In this document: piece by piece, positions 1 through 7,138 of the stretch
Layout: each line of letters opens with the position of its first letter
Numbering within the stretch: the stretch's first letter is position 1
Assembly: GCA_045577695.1 (NCBI GenBank)
Contig: JAZNIW010000003.1
Location: 1-64,000 of the forward strand
Reading direction: 5' to 3'
Length of the DNA: 64,000 nucleotides
Source of the DNA: UMGS1279 sp045577695
GTDB taxonomy: Bacteria > Bacillota > Clostridia > Oscillospirales > Acutalibacteraceae
Notes under the pieces: generated by a model
What the model saw: the letters and a program-made list of their open reading frames with translations, nothing else
What the model was told of the DNA's origin: nothing
The model's database searches: none
Position numbers and translations under genes: made by a program

Positions 1-2
1 GG

Positions 3-242
3 TTTAAAAATGCAACACAGATAGTAGATAAATACCATTGGATACGACAAGCTATATGGGCTTTCGAAAACGTACGAAAGGAAGAACAAAAGAAACTTGG
101 TCCTGAACTACGCAAATATTTTAAAAGGTCGAAATCTTTACCGATTAAAATATTCTTCTGTTTATTCCCGTTTTCTTTACTACAGTTGATCAATCTTTAC
201 CAGCAGAAATCCAGTACGAAACAATACATAAAGTTAAATTAG
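3..242 (+). pseudogene. ISL3-family transposase fragment (C-terminal part, decayed, cut by window edge)
   Basis: An open frame with no start enters from the left edge and ends at a TAG at 240-242. Its first 50 or so codons read DKYHWIRQAIWAFENVRK followed by a KYFKRSKSL block, the pattern I know from the catalytic region of ISL3-type (DDE_Tnp_ISL3) transposases. After KRSKSLPIK the frame becomes an unrelated hydrophobic tail and stops, where a real transposase would continue for another 100 or more residues. It therefore looks like a broken copy; the left part may lie outside the window. It overlaps the TnpV fragment on the other strand, so two mobile elements appear to have been joined here. 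Family call from motif memory, not from a search. Confidence 0.65.
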
Positions 243-303
243 GAATAATATAACCGTTTTCCTCGCGATAAGTGCCACCAATTTGTTCAAATAATGATTT
301 CAT
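190..303 (-). pseudogene. TnpV-like transposon protein, N-terminal fragment (37 codons)
   Basis: On the minus strand a GGAGG ribosome site lies about 8 bases before an ATG at 303. The frame starts MKSLFEQIGGTYREENGY and continues to PNLTL, which matches the start of TnpV-family proteins carried by clostridial transposons and ICEs. After NLTL the sequence diverges and stops at 190, whereas intact TnpV is about 110 to 120 residues. Only the start region and its translation signal survive. It shares its 3' part with the ISL3 fragment on the other strand, which places a recombination junction near 190-240. The peptide is too short to be functional. Confidence 0.55.
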
Positions 304-418
304 TGCAGTTTCCTCCAAATATAATTTTTAGATTTTCTGCAATATACTGTACCGATTGTCTTTACCACTTGTTTCAAAACCTTCGTTACGGCACCTCAGC
401 TAAAGAGAACGGATTTTT

Positions 419-1354
419 TTAATCAACGATACTATTTTCTTGAATTTCCTCTAAAGCAATACGATTTTGTTCTTCAACATCCTTCTTTTGAATGTAATAA
501 AGAAGCTCTTGTTTGAGCGCCCCATCATATTTTGAAATATCAATTTTAACATTCAACTTATGTGCGGTCCGTTGTTTTTCAGGGGGGAGCTCTAAATAAT
601 CACCATACTGTCCGGTTAAATAATGGTTGTAATCGGGCATAGCGTGGAATGATTTTCCTCTAAGTTCCACTTCCACCGATTGAGCAAAAGTTTCTTTGGA
701 CATTGTTCCTTTGATAGAACCTTGTGCTATGATTTCGGCTACTTCATGGGCATTTTTTGCATTGCGGTATTTTTGAGCGGTTTTAGTAATTTTTTTGCAA
801 ACTGTATTGTTTAAGCCTAACCAGCGGGCGATAATGCCAATCGGTGTTTTCTTTAGTTTTATTGAAAGAGTCTTTCCTCTCCAAGGGGGGAGGTTAAAAA
901 GAAGGCGCCATTGTCTTAAACGCAGCATTTCTTTTTGGAATGACTCTCTCTTGACCAAATCATCCGGAACTTCGTCCACAGGAAGAATGTCAATCCATAA
1001 ATTACGAAATGTTAGGGATTGTCTGCTCGTGGTACGTGTACGTATATCAATCATACGAGAGAAGGTCTGCCCCTTAAACTCGTGATCAATGTTAACGATT
1101 TTATAATAGGGATTTGATATAAATTTCCCGGCATATTTTTCTAAGAAAGATTCATAATCTTCTCGCAACATAAATAAATCTATGTCATCATCCCAAGGAA
1201 TCAAATCTTTATGACGAATGGCGCCTAACAGTGTGCCGCCCGCCAAAGAATAGGCATAACCTTCTTTTTTGCAAAGTTTATCAAATTCACACAGCATATC
1301 AAAGGCAATGGCTTGGGAACATTGGATTCGATTAAGTTCAATAAATGCTTCCAT
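419..1354 (-). CDS. LicD-family phosphotransferase (first copy)
   Basis: 311 residues. LicD proteins transfer a phospho-alditol or phosphocholine group from a CDP-activated donor to cell-surface glycans. The diagnostic nucleotidyltransferase-like core is seen at residues 39-59: GGTLLGAIRH, then PWDDDIDLF with the acidic metal-binding cluster. The rest is basic and shows no membrane segment, so it should act at the inner face of the membrane. It is last in a five-gene run, 26 bases behind the cytidylyltransferase fusion, with a GAGGGG ribosome site before the start. A second, divergent LicD protein opens the same operon, so two different acceptors or positions may be decorated. No clear terminator follows; the mobile-element debris begins about 115 bases downstream. 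Acceptor and donor cannot be told from sequence. Confidence 0.85.
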   Translation of the reverse strand: MEAFIELNRIQCSQAIAFDMLCEFDKLCKKEGYAYSLAGGTLLGAIRHKDLIPWDDDIDLFMLREDYESFLEKYAGKFISNPYYKIVNIDHEFKGQTFSRMIDIRTRTTSRQSLTFRNLWIDILPVDEVPDDLVKRESFQKEMLRLRQWRLLFNLPPWRGKTLSIKLKKTPIGIIARWLGLNNTVCKKITKTAQKYRNAKNAHEVAEIIAQGSIKGTMSKETFAQSVEVELRGKSFHAMPDYNHYLTGQYGDYLELPPEKQRTAHKLNVKIDISKYDGALKQELLYYIQKKDVEEQNRIALEEIQENSIVD

Positions 1355-1380
1355 TTCTTTATTTTTCCCCTCTATTTGAT

Positions 1381-2670
1381 TTAATTAAAGAGTTGGTTAT
1401 ATAGTTTGTTAAAATTGATAAAGTCATCACTGGTGAAACGCATATTCTGATCTTTATGATCTCGCAGCATAATGAGTAACCGCTGAAGAATGTAGCGCAT
1501 GCCGGTACCCTCGAAATTATAGCAATAACGTTTTTTGTATTCAATATCGAGATGTTTGATTTCAAAATATCCCGTATTCCACCATTCATCCGGCAGGGTA
1601 ATAACACCTTTATCACCATATATAACAAGCTTGTTTGGAAGGTCAATACTATTGCTGATTTCCATAGTGGCAGCAGCCTTATCCATTCGTGCTTGAAGTT
1701 GCATATAAAAACCGTTTTCTCCAATGGGATTGGTGAATAGATGGAAATCGGCCGGACGATTTTTAAAAAGCTTATAGAAAACGTATAGTCCGTAGGATTG
1801 CAGTTCAGAAAGATTTCGACGATCCGAATCGTTGCAAAATATAGAACAATGCATATTTAATACCTTTCCGATCGAACCGCTTTCAAGCATCCAAAACATC
1901 TGATTAAGCGCTTGTATATATGACATTTTTACACAAGGGAGCAAAATCACGTTTTTCTCTTTGGACAAAGCCATAAGAGATCTAAACTCATCCTCTGTAA
2001 GTAAGGCGGGAAAAGAAAGCAACACATGCTTGCCCGCTTCCAATGCGGGACGAATGTACGGGAGTTGAGATTTACCGTTGCCTTGAATATATACGGTGTT
2101 GATGCCTTCTAAAAATTCATCGAGATTGGAGTATGCCCCTCTTAGTTCATAGTTTTGGCAAGCTTGATTTGCAATGTCGTTATCCGGATTGAAAACACGA
2201 TCCACGTGAATACCACTGACATATTTACTCTCCAAAACAAAACCTTTATCATCAGCGCTGTCGAGAATCATACCAATTTGCAGATGCTGTTGTTGTTGGC
2301 GAAGCATAGTGCTGGAAATATCTTTGGTGCGTTCCAAATATACCACGTCGCAATATTTTTTCAGATAATCAAATTTCCCACGCCAGTCAGAGCCTACTAC
2401 TAAAACATCCACGTTATAGTTTTGGACGTCCTGAATTTTTTGACCTTGAAATTCTTCCACAATGATCTCGTCTGCAAGGCCGGTTTTTCTGACGTTCTCA
2501 ATTCTTTGGGGCAGACTGTCTTGAACCCCGATCTTGCCGCGTTCGACATCGTAGTTTTCTCCGGTGACGCCTACAATCAAATAGTCGCCTAAATCTTTGG
2601 CGCGTTTGATAATGTTGTAATGGCCTTGATGAAACAAATCAAAGGTGCCGTACGTGATAACTTTTTTCAT
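1381..2670 (-). CDS. Cytidylyltransferase fused to a Gfo/Idh/MocA-like domain
   Basis: 429 residues in two domains. Residues 1 to about 125 are a TagD/GCT-type cytidylyltransferase: YGTFDLFHQGHYNII carries the HxGH nucleotide-binding motif, and the ISSTMLR stretch near 120 fits the family's C-terminal signature. This half should join CTP to a polyol phosphate. Residues about 130-429 look like a Gfo/Idh/MocA oxidoreductase (DEFLEGINTVYIQ, then EAGKHVLLSFPALLT), but the usual GxGxxG dinucleotide motif is not recognisable and the EKP catalytic triplet reads SFP, so the lysine is missing. I infer that this half is inactive as a dehydrogenase or has another role. Three bases separate it from the ThDP enzyme upstream. 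Substrate unknown; glycerol-3-phosphate is only one possibility. Confidence 0.8.
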   Translation of the reverse strand: MKKVITYGTFDLFHQGHYNIIKRAKDLGDYLIVGVTGENYDVERGKIGVQDSLPQRIENVRKTGLADEIIVEEFQGQKIQDVQNYNVDVLVVGSDWRGKFDYLKKYCDVVYLERTKDISSTMLRQQQQHLQIGMILDSADDKGFVLESKYVSGIHVDRVFNPDNDIANQACQNYELRGAYSNLDEFLEGINTVYIQGNGKSQLPYIRPALEAGKHVLLSFPALLTEDEFRSLMALSKEKNVILLPCVKMSYIQALNQMFWMLESGSIGKVLNMHCSIFCNDSDRRNLSELQSYGLYVFYKLFKNRPADFHLFTNPIGENGFYMQLQARMDKAAATMEISNSIDLPNKLVIYGDKGVITLPDEWWNTGYFEIKHLDIEYKKRYCYNFEGTGMRYILQRLLIMLRDHKDQNMRFTSDDFINFNKLYNQLFN

Positions 2671-2673
2671 AAG

Positions 2674-4413
2674 TTACACCTCCTCGTTTATAAATCGGTC
2701 CAGAATATCTTGCGGTATTGCCGGCTCCTGATTATAGATGGGATTTCCGAAATTCGTTTTGGGATATGCCTTTGTGGGTTCGTTGAAAACAAACTCTACC
2801 AACAGAGGATGCCCTTTTTTGCGTTGTTGCAACACAGAATCAATCTGCCCAATTTGATTAATTTGAACCGCATTAATACCATATGCTTTCGCCACTTCGG
2901 TAAAGTTTGGAGAAGAAAAATCGGGAGATGCTGCACCGTGGTAATTCCCCTCAAACAGAGAATCTTGCTGCTGGGTGATAAGTCCCAAGGAATTGTTATT
3001 GAATACAAAGATTACGACGTCCAAGTCTTCATTTTTTAGCCATTGTAATTCTTGTATATTCATTTGAAAGGCACCGTCGCCGCAAAAGCAAAAAACGGTT
3101 TTATCAGGGTTGGCAATCCCTGCGCCAATCGCCGCAGGTAACGCGTAACCCATAGCGCCGTGGGCACCGGAGAACATAATGGTCAATCCGTTTTTGGTTT
3201 GGAGGGATTGTCCAACCCACATCATATGCTGACCTACGTCGCAAGCAACGATATCGTTTTCATCGATATACGGATTGATTGCATCAATCACACGGTTGGG
3301 TAGGCTATAAGTTACGTCTTTATCAAAAGACTCGCAAAAGTCTTTGTAGCTGCGGCAAAAGTTCAACCACTTATCTGATACTTTCGGCCAATGCTCCCAC
3401 CGATTTCGGTGATTGTCCAATGTTTTGGAAAGTGTGGCGGAGTCGATTAAAACTTCGATCTCATCGGGCTTGATTTTTCTCTTTAATTCGTTGGGATCAA
3501 TGTCAAAACGCAAAACCTTTGCATTGGGGGCAAATTCCTGCACATTAGTTCCTGTCTGACGAGTACAAAGGGAACACCCAACAGCGATAATTTGATCTGC
3601 CTTGGCGGCGACGATCAAATTAGCATAACGTTTGCCGTAGGCACCGCCGATAAATCCAAAATTAAGGGGATGGTTATGGGGTAAAATGTCTTTGCCCATA
3701 AGGCTGGTAACAATAGGTAAATTGAGCTTTTCTGCAAAACGGATAAAGCTCTGTCTATCTGCACGGCAAATGCCGTTTCCTAATATTAAAACAGGACGCG
3801 ATGCGGATATCAGTGCTTGTTCTAAAATATCCATAGCGTTGTTGTTTTGTAAATCCGGTTGTTGCTCTTTTTGAATCTGGGCGGGGATATCGATTTCCGC
3901 GCGCTGAATATTCATAGGAAGATCCAGCAGAACCGGGCCTTTTCGACCTGTGGTTGCTAATTCATATGCTTCTTCTAATGCTTGCGGAATTTGGGCGGGA
4001 TCTTTGATTTCCCGTGCATATTTAGTGATGGAACGGCAGATATCAACCGTTTTGGTTTCCTGGAATGCATTTTGGCGCAGATCTTCGTTGTCTTCATAAC
4101 GTTCATATGTGTTGATCTGTCCGGTAATAAACACTACAGGAATGGAGTCGTAGTAGGCATTAGCAATGCCGGAAACCAAGTTAAGGGCCCCCGGACCGCT
4201 GGTGGCATACGCTACCGCACATTTGCCGGTGGAGCTTGAATAGCCGCAAGCTGCGAAGGATGCCCCTTGTTCGTTATAGCAAACGTGATTTTTGGCTATT
4301 TTGTTTTTGCCGATGGAATCGACAAAATGAGCAATCATTGTACCCTGATAGCCAAAAAAATCACATATATTTTTTTCTACAAAATAATTGACGATATAGT
4401 CTGAAACTTTCAC
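2674..4413 (-). CDS. Thiamine-diphosphate-dependent enzyme, acetolactate-synthase-like
   Basis: 579 residues, the usual length of the three-domain ThDP (POX/ALS) family. The N-terminal pyrimidine-binding domain has the catalytic-type glutamate in YNEQGASFAACGYS (about residues 47-60) and the TSGPGALN loop. The C-terminal domain has the ThDP/Mg motif GDGAFQMN ending about 25 residues later in FNNNSLG. Such enzymes decarboxylate a 2-keto acid and pass the two-carbon (or longer) unit to an acceptor. No small regulatory subunit and no ilvC or ilvD gene is nearby, while SDR, cytidylyltransferase and LicD genes are, so a role in building an unusual polyol or sugar precursor is more likely than branched-chain amino-acid synthesis. 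This is an inference from context. It starts 12 bases after the SDR gene. Confidence 0.8.
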   Translation of the reverse strand: MKVSDYIVNYFVEKNICDFFGYQGTMIAHFVDSIGKNKIAKNHVCYNEQGASFAACGYSSSTGKCAVAYATSGPGALNLVSGIANAYYDSIPVVFITGQINTYERYEDNEDLRQNAFQETKTVDICRSITKYAREIKDPAQIPQALEEAYELATTGRKGPVLLDLPMNIQRAEIDIPAQIQKEQQPDLQNNNAMDILEQALISASRPVLILGNGICRADRQSFIRFAEKLNLPIVTSLMGKDILPHNHPLNFGFIGGAYGKRYANLIVAAKADQIIAVGCSLCTRQTGTNVQEFAPNAKVLRFDIDPNELKRKIKPDEIEVLIDSATLSKTLDNHRNRWEHWPKVSDKWLNFCRSYKDFCESFDKDVTYSLPNRVIDAINPYIDENDIVACDVGQHMMWVGQSLQTKNGLTIMFSGAHGAMGYALPAAIGAGIANPDKTVFCFCGDGAFQMNIQELQWLKNEDLDVVIFVFNNNSLGLITQQQDSLFEGNYHGAASPDFSSPNFTEVAKAYGINAVQINQIGQIDSVLQQRKKGHPLLVEFVFNEPTKAYPKTNFGNPIYNQEPAIPQDILDRFINEEV

Positions 4414-4425
4414 AAATGCTCTCCT

Positions 4426-5166
4426 CTATTCAAAATTGTATCCGCCATCGACCGACAGAACTGCACCGTTGATATATGGATTGGTCAGCAACGACATCGT
4501 AGCTTTGGCAACTTCCTCCGGTTGACCGAAGCGATGAACGGCGACCTTTCGGCGAATGTTGTTTAAATGTTCCTCTGTACGATTTCCCGGGAACATATCG
4601 GTCTCGATAAAAGCGGGGGCAACGGTATTGACGGTGATCTTTCGATCTGCCAATTCTTTAACCAACATTCTGGCAAGAAAAACTTCGCTGGATTTGGTTA
4701 AGCCGTAGGGAATATAGGTGGAATGGGGATAGATACCAACGTTGGAACTAATAAAGGCAATGGAGCCGCCGTCCACCATATGCTCAACCATATCTTGTAC
4801 CAAGAAGAACGGAGTAAATAAATTCATTTGAAACATTTCTTCCATTTCTTGCGGAGTGACCTTGCCAAATGGGTTGCGGGTCTTTCCGTTGGACGATGAA
4901 TTGAGCACCAAACCGTGAAGGGGATACGCATCAAGATCCATCTGCTCTAAAATAGCGGGGATCGAATCGGTGCGCGAAACATCGGCTTTAATGATTTTAA
5001 AACAGTCGGAGTATCCTATTCCGTTTAGAAGGTCGGCGCAGGCTTGAGCGCCCTTATCGTCGTGAACATAGTTGAGATATACATAATAGTCTTCTTTCAG
5101 AGCTTCCACCGCAATGGCCTTGCCAATTCCTTTCGTGGAGCCGGTAATAAAAATAGATTTTTTCAT
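4426..5166 (-). CDS. Short-chain dehydrogenase/reductase (SDR)
   Basis: 246 residues, classical SDR length. The NAD(P)-binding motif TGSTKGIG is at residues 8-15, the catalytic YGLTK (YxxxK) lies in the middle, and NTVAPAFIETDMFPG matches the family's substrate-loop region. It ends in the usual GAVLSVDGGYNFE. The likely job is to reduce or oxidise a keto group on the intermediate made by the neighbouring ThDP enzyme before activation with CTP. It lies between a LicD gene (14 bases before) and the ThDP gene (12 bases after), so it is in the same transcript. FabG-like fatty-acid synthesis is an alternative on similarity alone but does not fit the neighbours. Confidence 0.85.
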   Translation of the reverse strand: MKKSIFITGSTKGIGKAIAVEALKEDYYVYLNYVHDDKGAQACADLLNGIGYSDCFKIIKADVSRTDSIPAILEQMDLDAYPLHGLVLNSSSNGKTRNPFGKVTPQEMEEMFQMNLFTPFFLVQDMVEHMVDGGSIAFISSNVGIYPHSTYIPYGLTKSSEVFLARMLVKELADRKITVNTVAPAFIETDMFPGNRTEEHLNNIRRKVAVHRFGQPEEVAKATMSLLTNPYINGAVLSVDGGYNFE

Positions 5167-5180
5167 TAGTTATTCCTCGA

Positions 5181-5945
5181 TTATACTCTATTTGACAGGT
5201 TGTCTCTAAAACGTTTATGTCTATTGCGTGTTAAAAGGTCTTCTTTCGGAGTCATATAATCAACACCATAAGAGAGCGTGAGCACAGCGTCATAATTCTT
5301 GAATATATAGAACTCATTTTCCTCAAATGTTTGCTCAATTAAATCATCGATATACTCTGCAGGTATAATTCTGTGCAGATACCGCGCAGAATCGTTTGAC
5401 ATATGAATATATGTTTTTTTCCCGGTAAGGGCGTTTTTGCTGAACCATTTATAAAAACGAAGTTTTGATTTTTGAGGAATCGGCCGCCCTAAAAAACTGA
5501 AGGAGCGATAAATGTTATACTTTAATGCGCTATGATCCTCGGAGCTGGTTAATTTAATAGTTTCTTTGGTTTTTAACATTGCTTGAAGGGTGATAAGCCC
5601 ATAGATGCGGAGTTTTTGCAAAAACTTATTCTTAGTTATATAGTCATATACAAATATATCTGCAGAAATATACGGATTTTCCTTACTGATTATTTGCAAA
5701 GCACCGCCGACATATCCTTCCAGCAGGGTATATTCTTGACTATGTTCGGGAAAAACATTTTTGAAGCGTTCGTAATTTTCTCGGGACATAGCAAAATCTA
5801 CATCGTCATCCCAAGAAATAAAACCGTTTTCGCGTACGGCACCCAATAAAGTGCCGCCTTGAAGTGTATATTTGATGTCAAATTTACGGCAAATATAGTC
5901 AACGTTGCAGAGCAACGAAAGTAATTGTTTTTGTGTTTCGTTCAT
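5181..5945 (-). CDS. LicD-family phosphotransferase (second copy)
   Basis: 254 residues and first gene of the island operon. GGTLLGAVRENG (residues 30-41) followed by SWDDDVDFAMS is the LicD core. It is shorter than the LicD protein at the end of the operon and differs outside the core, so it is not a recent duplicate. A sigma-A-type promoter with three tandem repeats immediately upstream controls the operon (see entries). The start has AAGGTGATTAG before the ATG. Together with the SDR, the ThDP enzyme and the cytidylyltransferase this suggests a complete path from 2-keto acid to CDP-polyol to surface decoration; the chemistry is inferred. Confidence 0.85.
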   Translation of the reverse strand: MNETQKQLLSLLCNVDYICRKFDIKYTLQGGTLLGAVRENGFISWDDDVDFAMSRENYERFKNVFPEHSQEYTLLEGYVGGALQIISKENPYISADIFVYDYITKNKFLQKLRIYGLITLQAMLKTKETIKLTSSEDHSALKYNIYRSFSFLGRPIPQKSKLRFYKWFSKNALTGKKTYIHMSNDSARYLHRIIPAEYIDDLIEQTFEENEFYIFKNYDAVLTLSYGVDYMTPKEDLLTRNRHKRFRDNLSNRV

Positions 5946-5998
5946 CTAATCACCTTTATAACTAATTATTTAATATGACTTGAAACGACATCATATTT

Positions 5999-6027
5999 AT
6001 AATAACATATAATTATTATTTTTTCAA
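5999..6027 (-). promoter_or_regulatory. Promoter of the LicD operon
   Basis: Minus-strand TTGAAA (6022-6027), 17 bases, TATTAT (5999-6004). Transcription would start near 5990 and give a leader of about 45 bases before the first LicD gene. The upstream edge of the -35 box is three bases from the tandem repeat array at 6031-6090. Confidence 0.6.
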
Positions 6028-6030
6028 GCG

Positions 6031-6090
6031 TTTACTACGGCAATATTCTTTTTACTACGGCAATATTCTTTTTACTACGGTAATATTCTT
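6031..6090. repeat. Three tandem 20-bp direct repeats abutting the LicD promoter
   Basis: The unit TTTACTACGGCAATATTCTT occurs at 6031-6050 and 6051-6070 exactly, and at 6071-6090 with one change (C to T). A weak fourth start (TTTATCATAG) follows. The 20-base period keeps all copies nearly on the same face of the helix, and the array lies directly upstream of the -35 element. That position suits an activator-binding array; a slippage-prone array that alters expression is an alternative. Confidence 0.85.
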
Positions 6091-6109
6091 TTTATCATAG
6101 TCTGTTTCA

Positions 6110-6478
6110 ATGCGAATAAACTATATGAGAAATCATAGTGAAAGAATGGTTTCGACTTTTATAAAAGGGCTATGGAGCGGAAGTACATTATCAGTTCTCG
6201 GAATCAGCGGCGGGACAATGGCAATGCTGGTTGGGAACTATGAACCGTTGGTTCGTTCCATCAATAAACTTATTTCAATGGATATTTGTTTTATAAGATA
6301 TAGAAAACCGGTTTATGCCATCATATTTGGGTTTGTCATAGGCTCTGTATTTGAACTGATTTCCCGGGGAGCAAGCGGCGGTTTTTCAATTATATACATT
6401 CTGATGTTTATTATCGGATACTGCTTGATGCGCTTGATATTAAAAAAACAGGCCGATGCTTATGGGTTGTACTCTTAA
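6110..6478 (+). pseudogene. Shortened DUF368 (polyprenyl-phosphate translocase-like) membrane protein
   Basis: 122 codons. The first part, KGLWSGSTLSVLGISGGTMA followed by LVGNYEPLVRSINKL, matches the N-terminal signature of DUF368 proteins, a family now linked to undecaprenyl-phosphate recycling. Full members have about 270-300 residues and many membrane spans; here the middle is missing and the frame resumes with a C-terminal-like membrane stretch (IIFGFVIGSVFELIS and YILMFIIGYCLMRLI). No usable ribosome site lies before the ATGs at 6110, 6125 or 6146. I read it as an in-frame deletion remnant. A small functional membrane protein cannot be excluded. It sits between the LicD operon and mobilisation-gene remnants. 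Confidence 0.55.
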
Positions 6479-6491
6479 GGACAGCAAAAAA

Positions 6492-6523
6492 CTGTGTGGA
6501 AATTCCACACAGCTTTTAATTTT
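6492..6523 (+). terminator. Rho-independent terminator after the DUF368 remnant
   Basis: CTGTGTGGA and TTCCACACAG form a near-perfect hairpin (6492-6512) followed by CTTTTAATTTT. It lies 13 bases after the stop codon of the DUF368 remnant. Confidence 0.75.
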
Positions 6524-6545
6524 GTCTTACGCCGTAACAAGCAGG

Positions 6546-6615
6546 GAACTTGTATATCACAAGTTCTAACTCAAAATAGGCAGGACTGCCTATTTCATCT
6601 TTAGGGAGACCCTAA
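6546..6615. repeat. Three consecutive small inverted repeats before the mobC remnant
   Basis: Within 70 bases there are three perfect palindromes: GAACTTGT / ACAAGTTC (6546-6566), AAATAGGCAG / CTGCCTATTT (6574-6595) and TTAGGG / CCCTAA (6601-6615). Because a MobC-like gene follows 30 bases later, they may be what remains of a transfer-origin (oriT) region, where hairpins flank the nick site. No nick site can be named from sequence alone. Confidence 0.5.
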
Positions 6616-6644
6616 TACCCCGATAAAAGAAAAAAGGTATATAA

Positions 6645-6857
6645 ATGAATAAAATACCCAAAGGAAAAAGCACTCAAATATTGATTCGAGCAAAGCCAAA
6701 GCAAAAAGAAAAAATCAAAAGTTTAGCGGTGAAGTGCAATCTTCCCGTTAGCGAATATATGCTGCAAAGGGGATTGGGATATGAGCCGAGAACGCTCCCT
6801 CCCGACGCCTTTTATGATTTATACGGAAAACTTGGACTTATTTTAAAGAAAACCTAA
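6645..6857 (+). pseudogene. MobC-like relaxosome accessory protein, truncated
   Basis: 70 codons with a good AAAAAAGG ribosome site. The N-terminal part is basic, then SLAVKCNLPVSEYMLQRGLG and LPPDAFYDLYGKLG follow. This is the layout of MobC-type mobilisation proteins: a ribbon-helix-helix region followed by LGYEPxxLPP. Family members usually run to about 110 residues, with a further helical tail that is absent here. The stop lies inside the reading frame of an adjoining relaxase remnant that is offset by two bases, so a deletion seems to have fused the ends of two genes. A truncated protein may still be made. Confidence 0.55.
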
Positions 6858-7006
6858 AAGGCTTCGGATATGAAATTGCAAGAAACAATAATTATGAACA
6901 CATTTCCGTCAAGGCAGTAGGATAGAAACATCCCATCCGCCTTGATTCACTCGGAGATAGCTACCCCATAGAGGCTATCGAAAAAGAAATGCCACCTAAG
7001 CCTTAA
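6842..7006 (+). pseudogene. Relaxase (mobilisation nuclease) remnant with in-frame stop
   Basis: In the frame two bases away from the mobC remnant the sequence reads FKENLKGFGYEIAR, NYEHISVKAVG, a TAG at 6923-6925, then KHPIRLDSLGDSYPIEAIEK and a TAA at 7004-7006. GYEI ... ISVKA.G ... R.DSLG..Y....I resembles the segment just after the catalytic domain of clostridial MOBP-type relaxases. No start codon and no catalytic histidines are present, so this is debris. Recognition rests on a short pattern. Confidence 0.4.
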
Positions 7007-7096
7007 TCAGCTATCGTGAGAATATTACTGTGGTATAGGCGTAATATCGCTTTAAACGATAAAAGTTCAAACTTAAAATTTTAATGGAAGCACTGC

Positions 7097-7137
7097 AACA
7101 AACCTCTCTGCTTTTTAATGAAGCAGAGAGGTTTGTT
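7097..7137. terminator. Perfect 17-bp hairpin after the catalase gene
   Basis: AACAAACCTCTCTGCTT (7097-7113) pairs completely with 7121-7137 around a 7-base loop. It starts one base after the stop codon of the minus-strand catalase gene. There is no long U tract on either side, so it may stabilise or end the mRNA less strictly than a canonical terminator. Confidence 0.6.
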
Positions 7138-7138
7138 A

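Noticed and set aside
795..1085. Plus-strand frame opposite the first LicD gene
   Set aside because: Arg and Phe rich shadow translation without family resemblance; the minus-strand LicD motifs are unmistakable.
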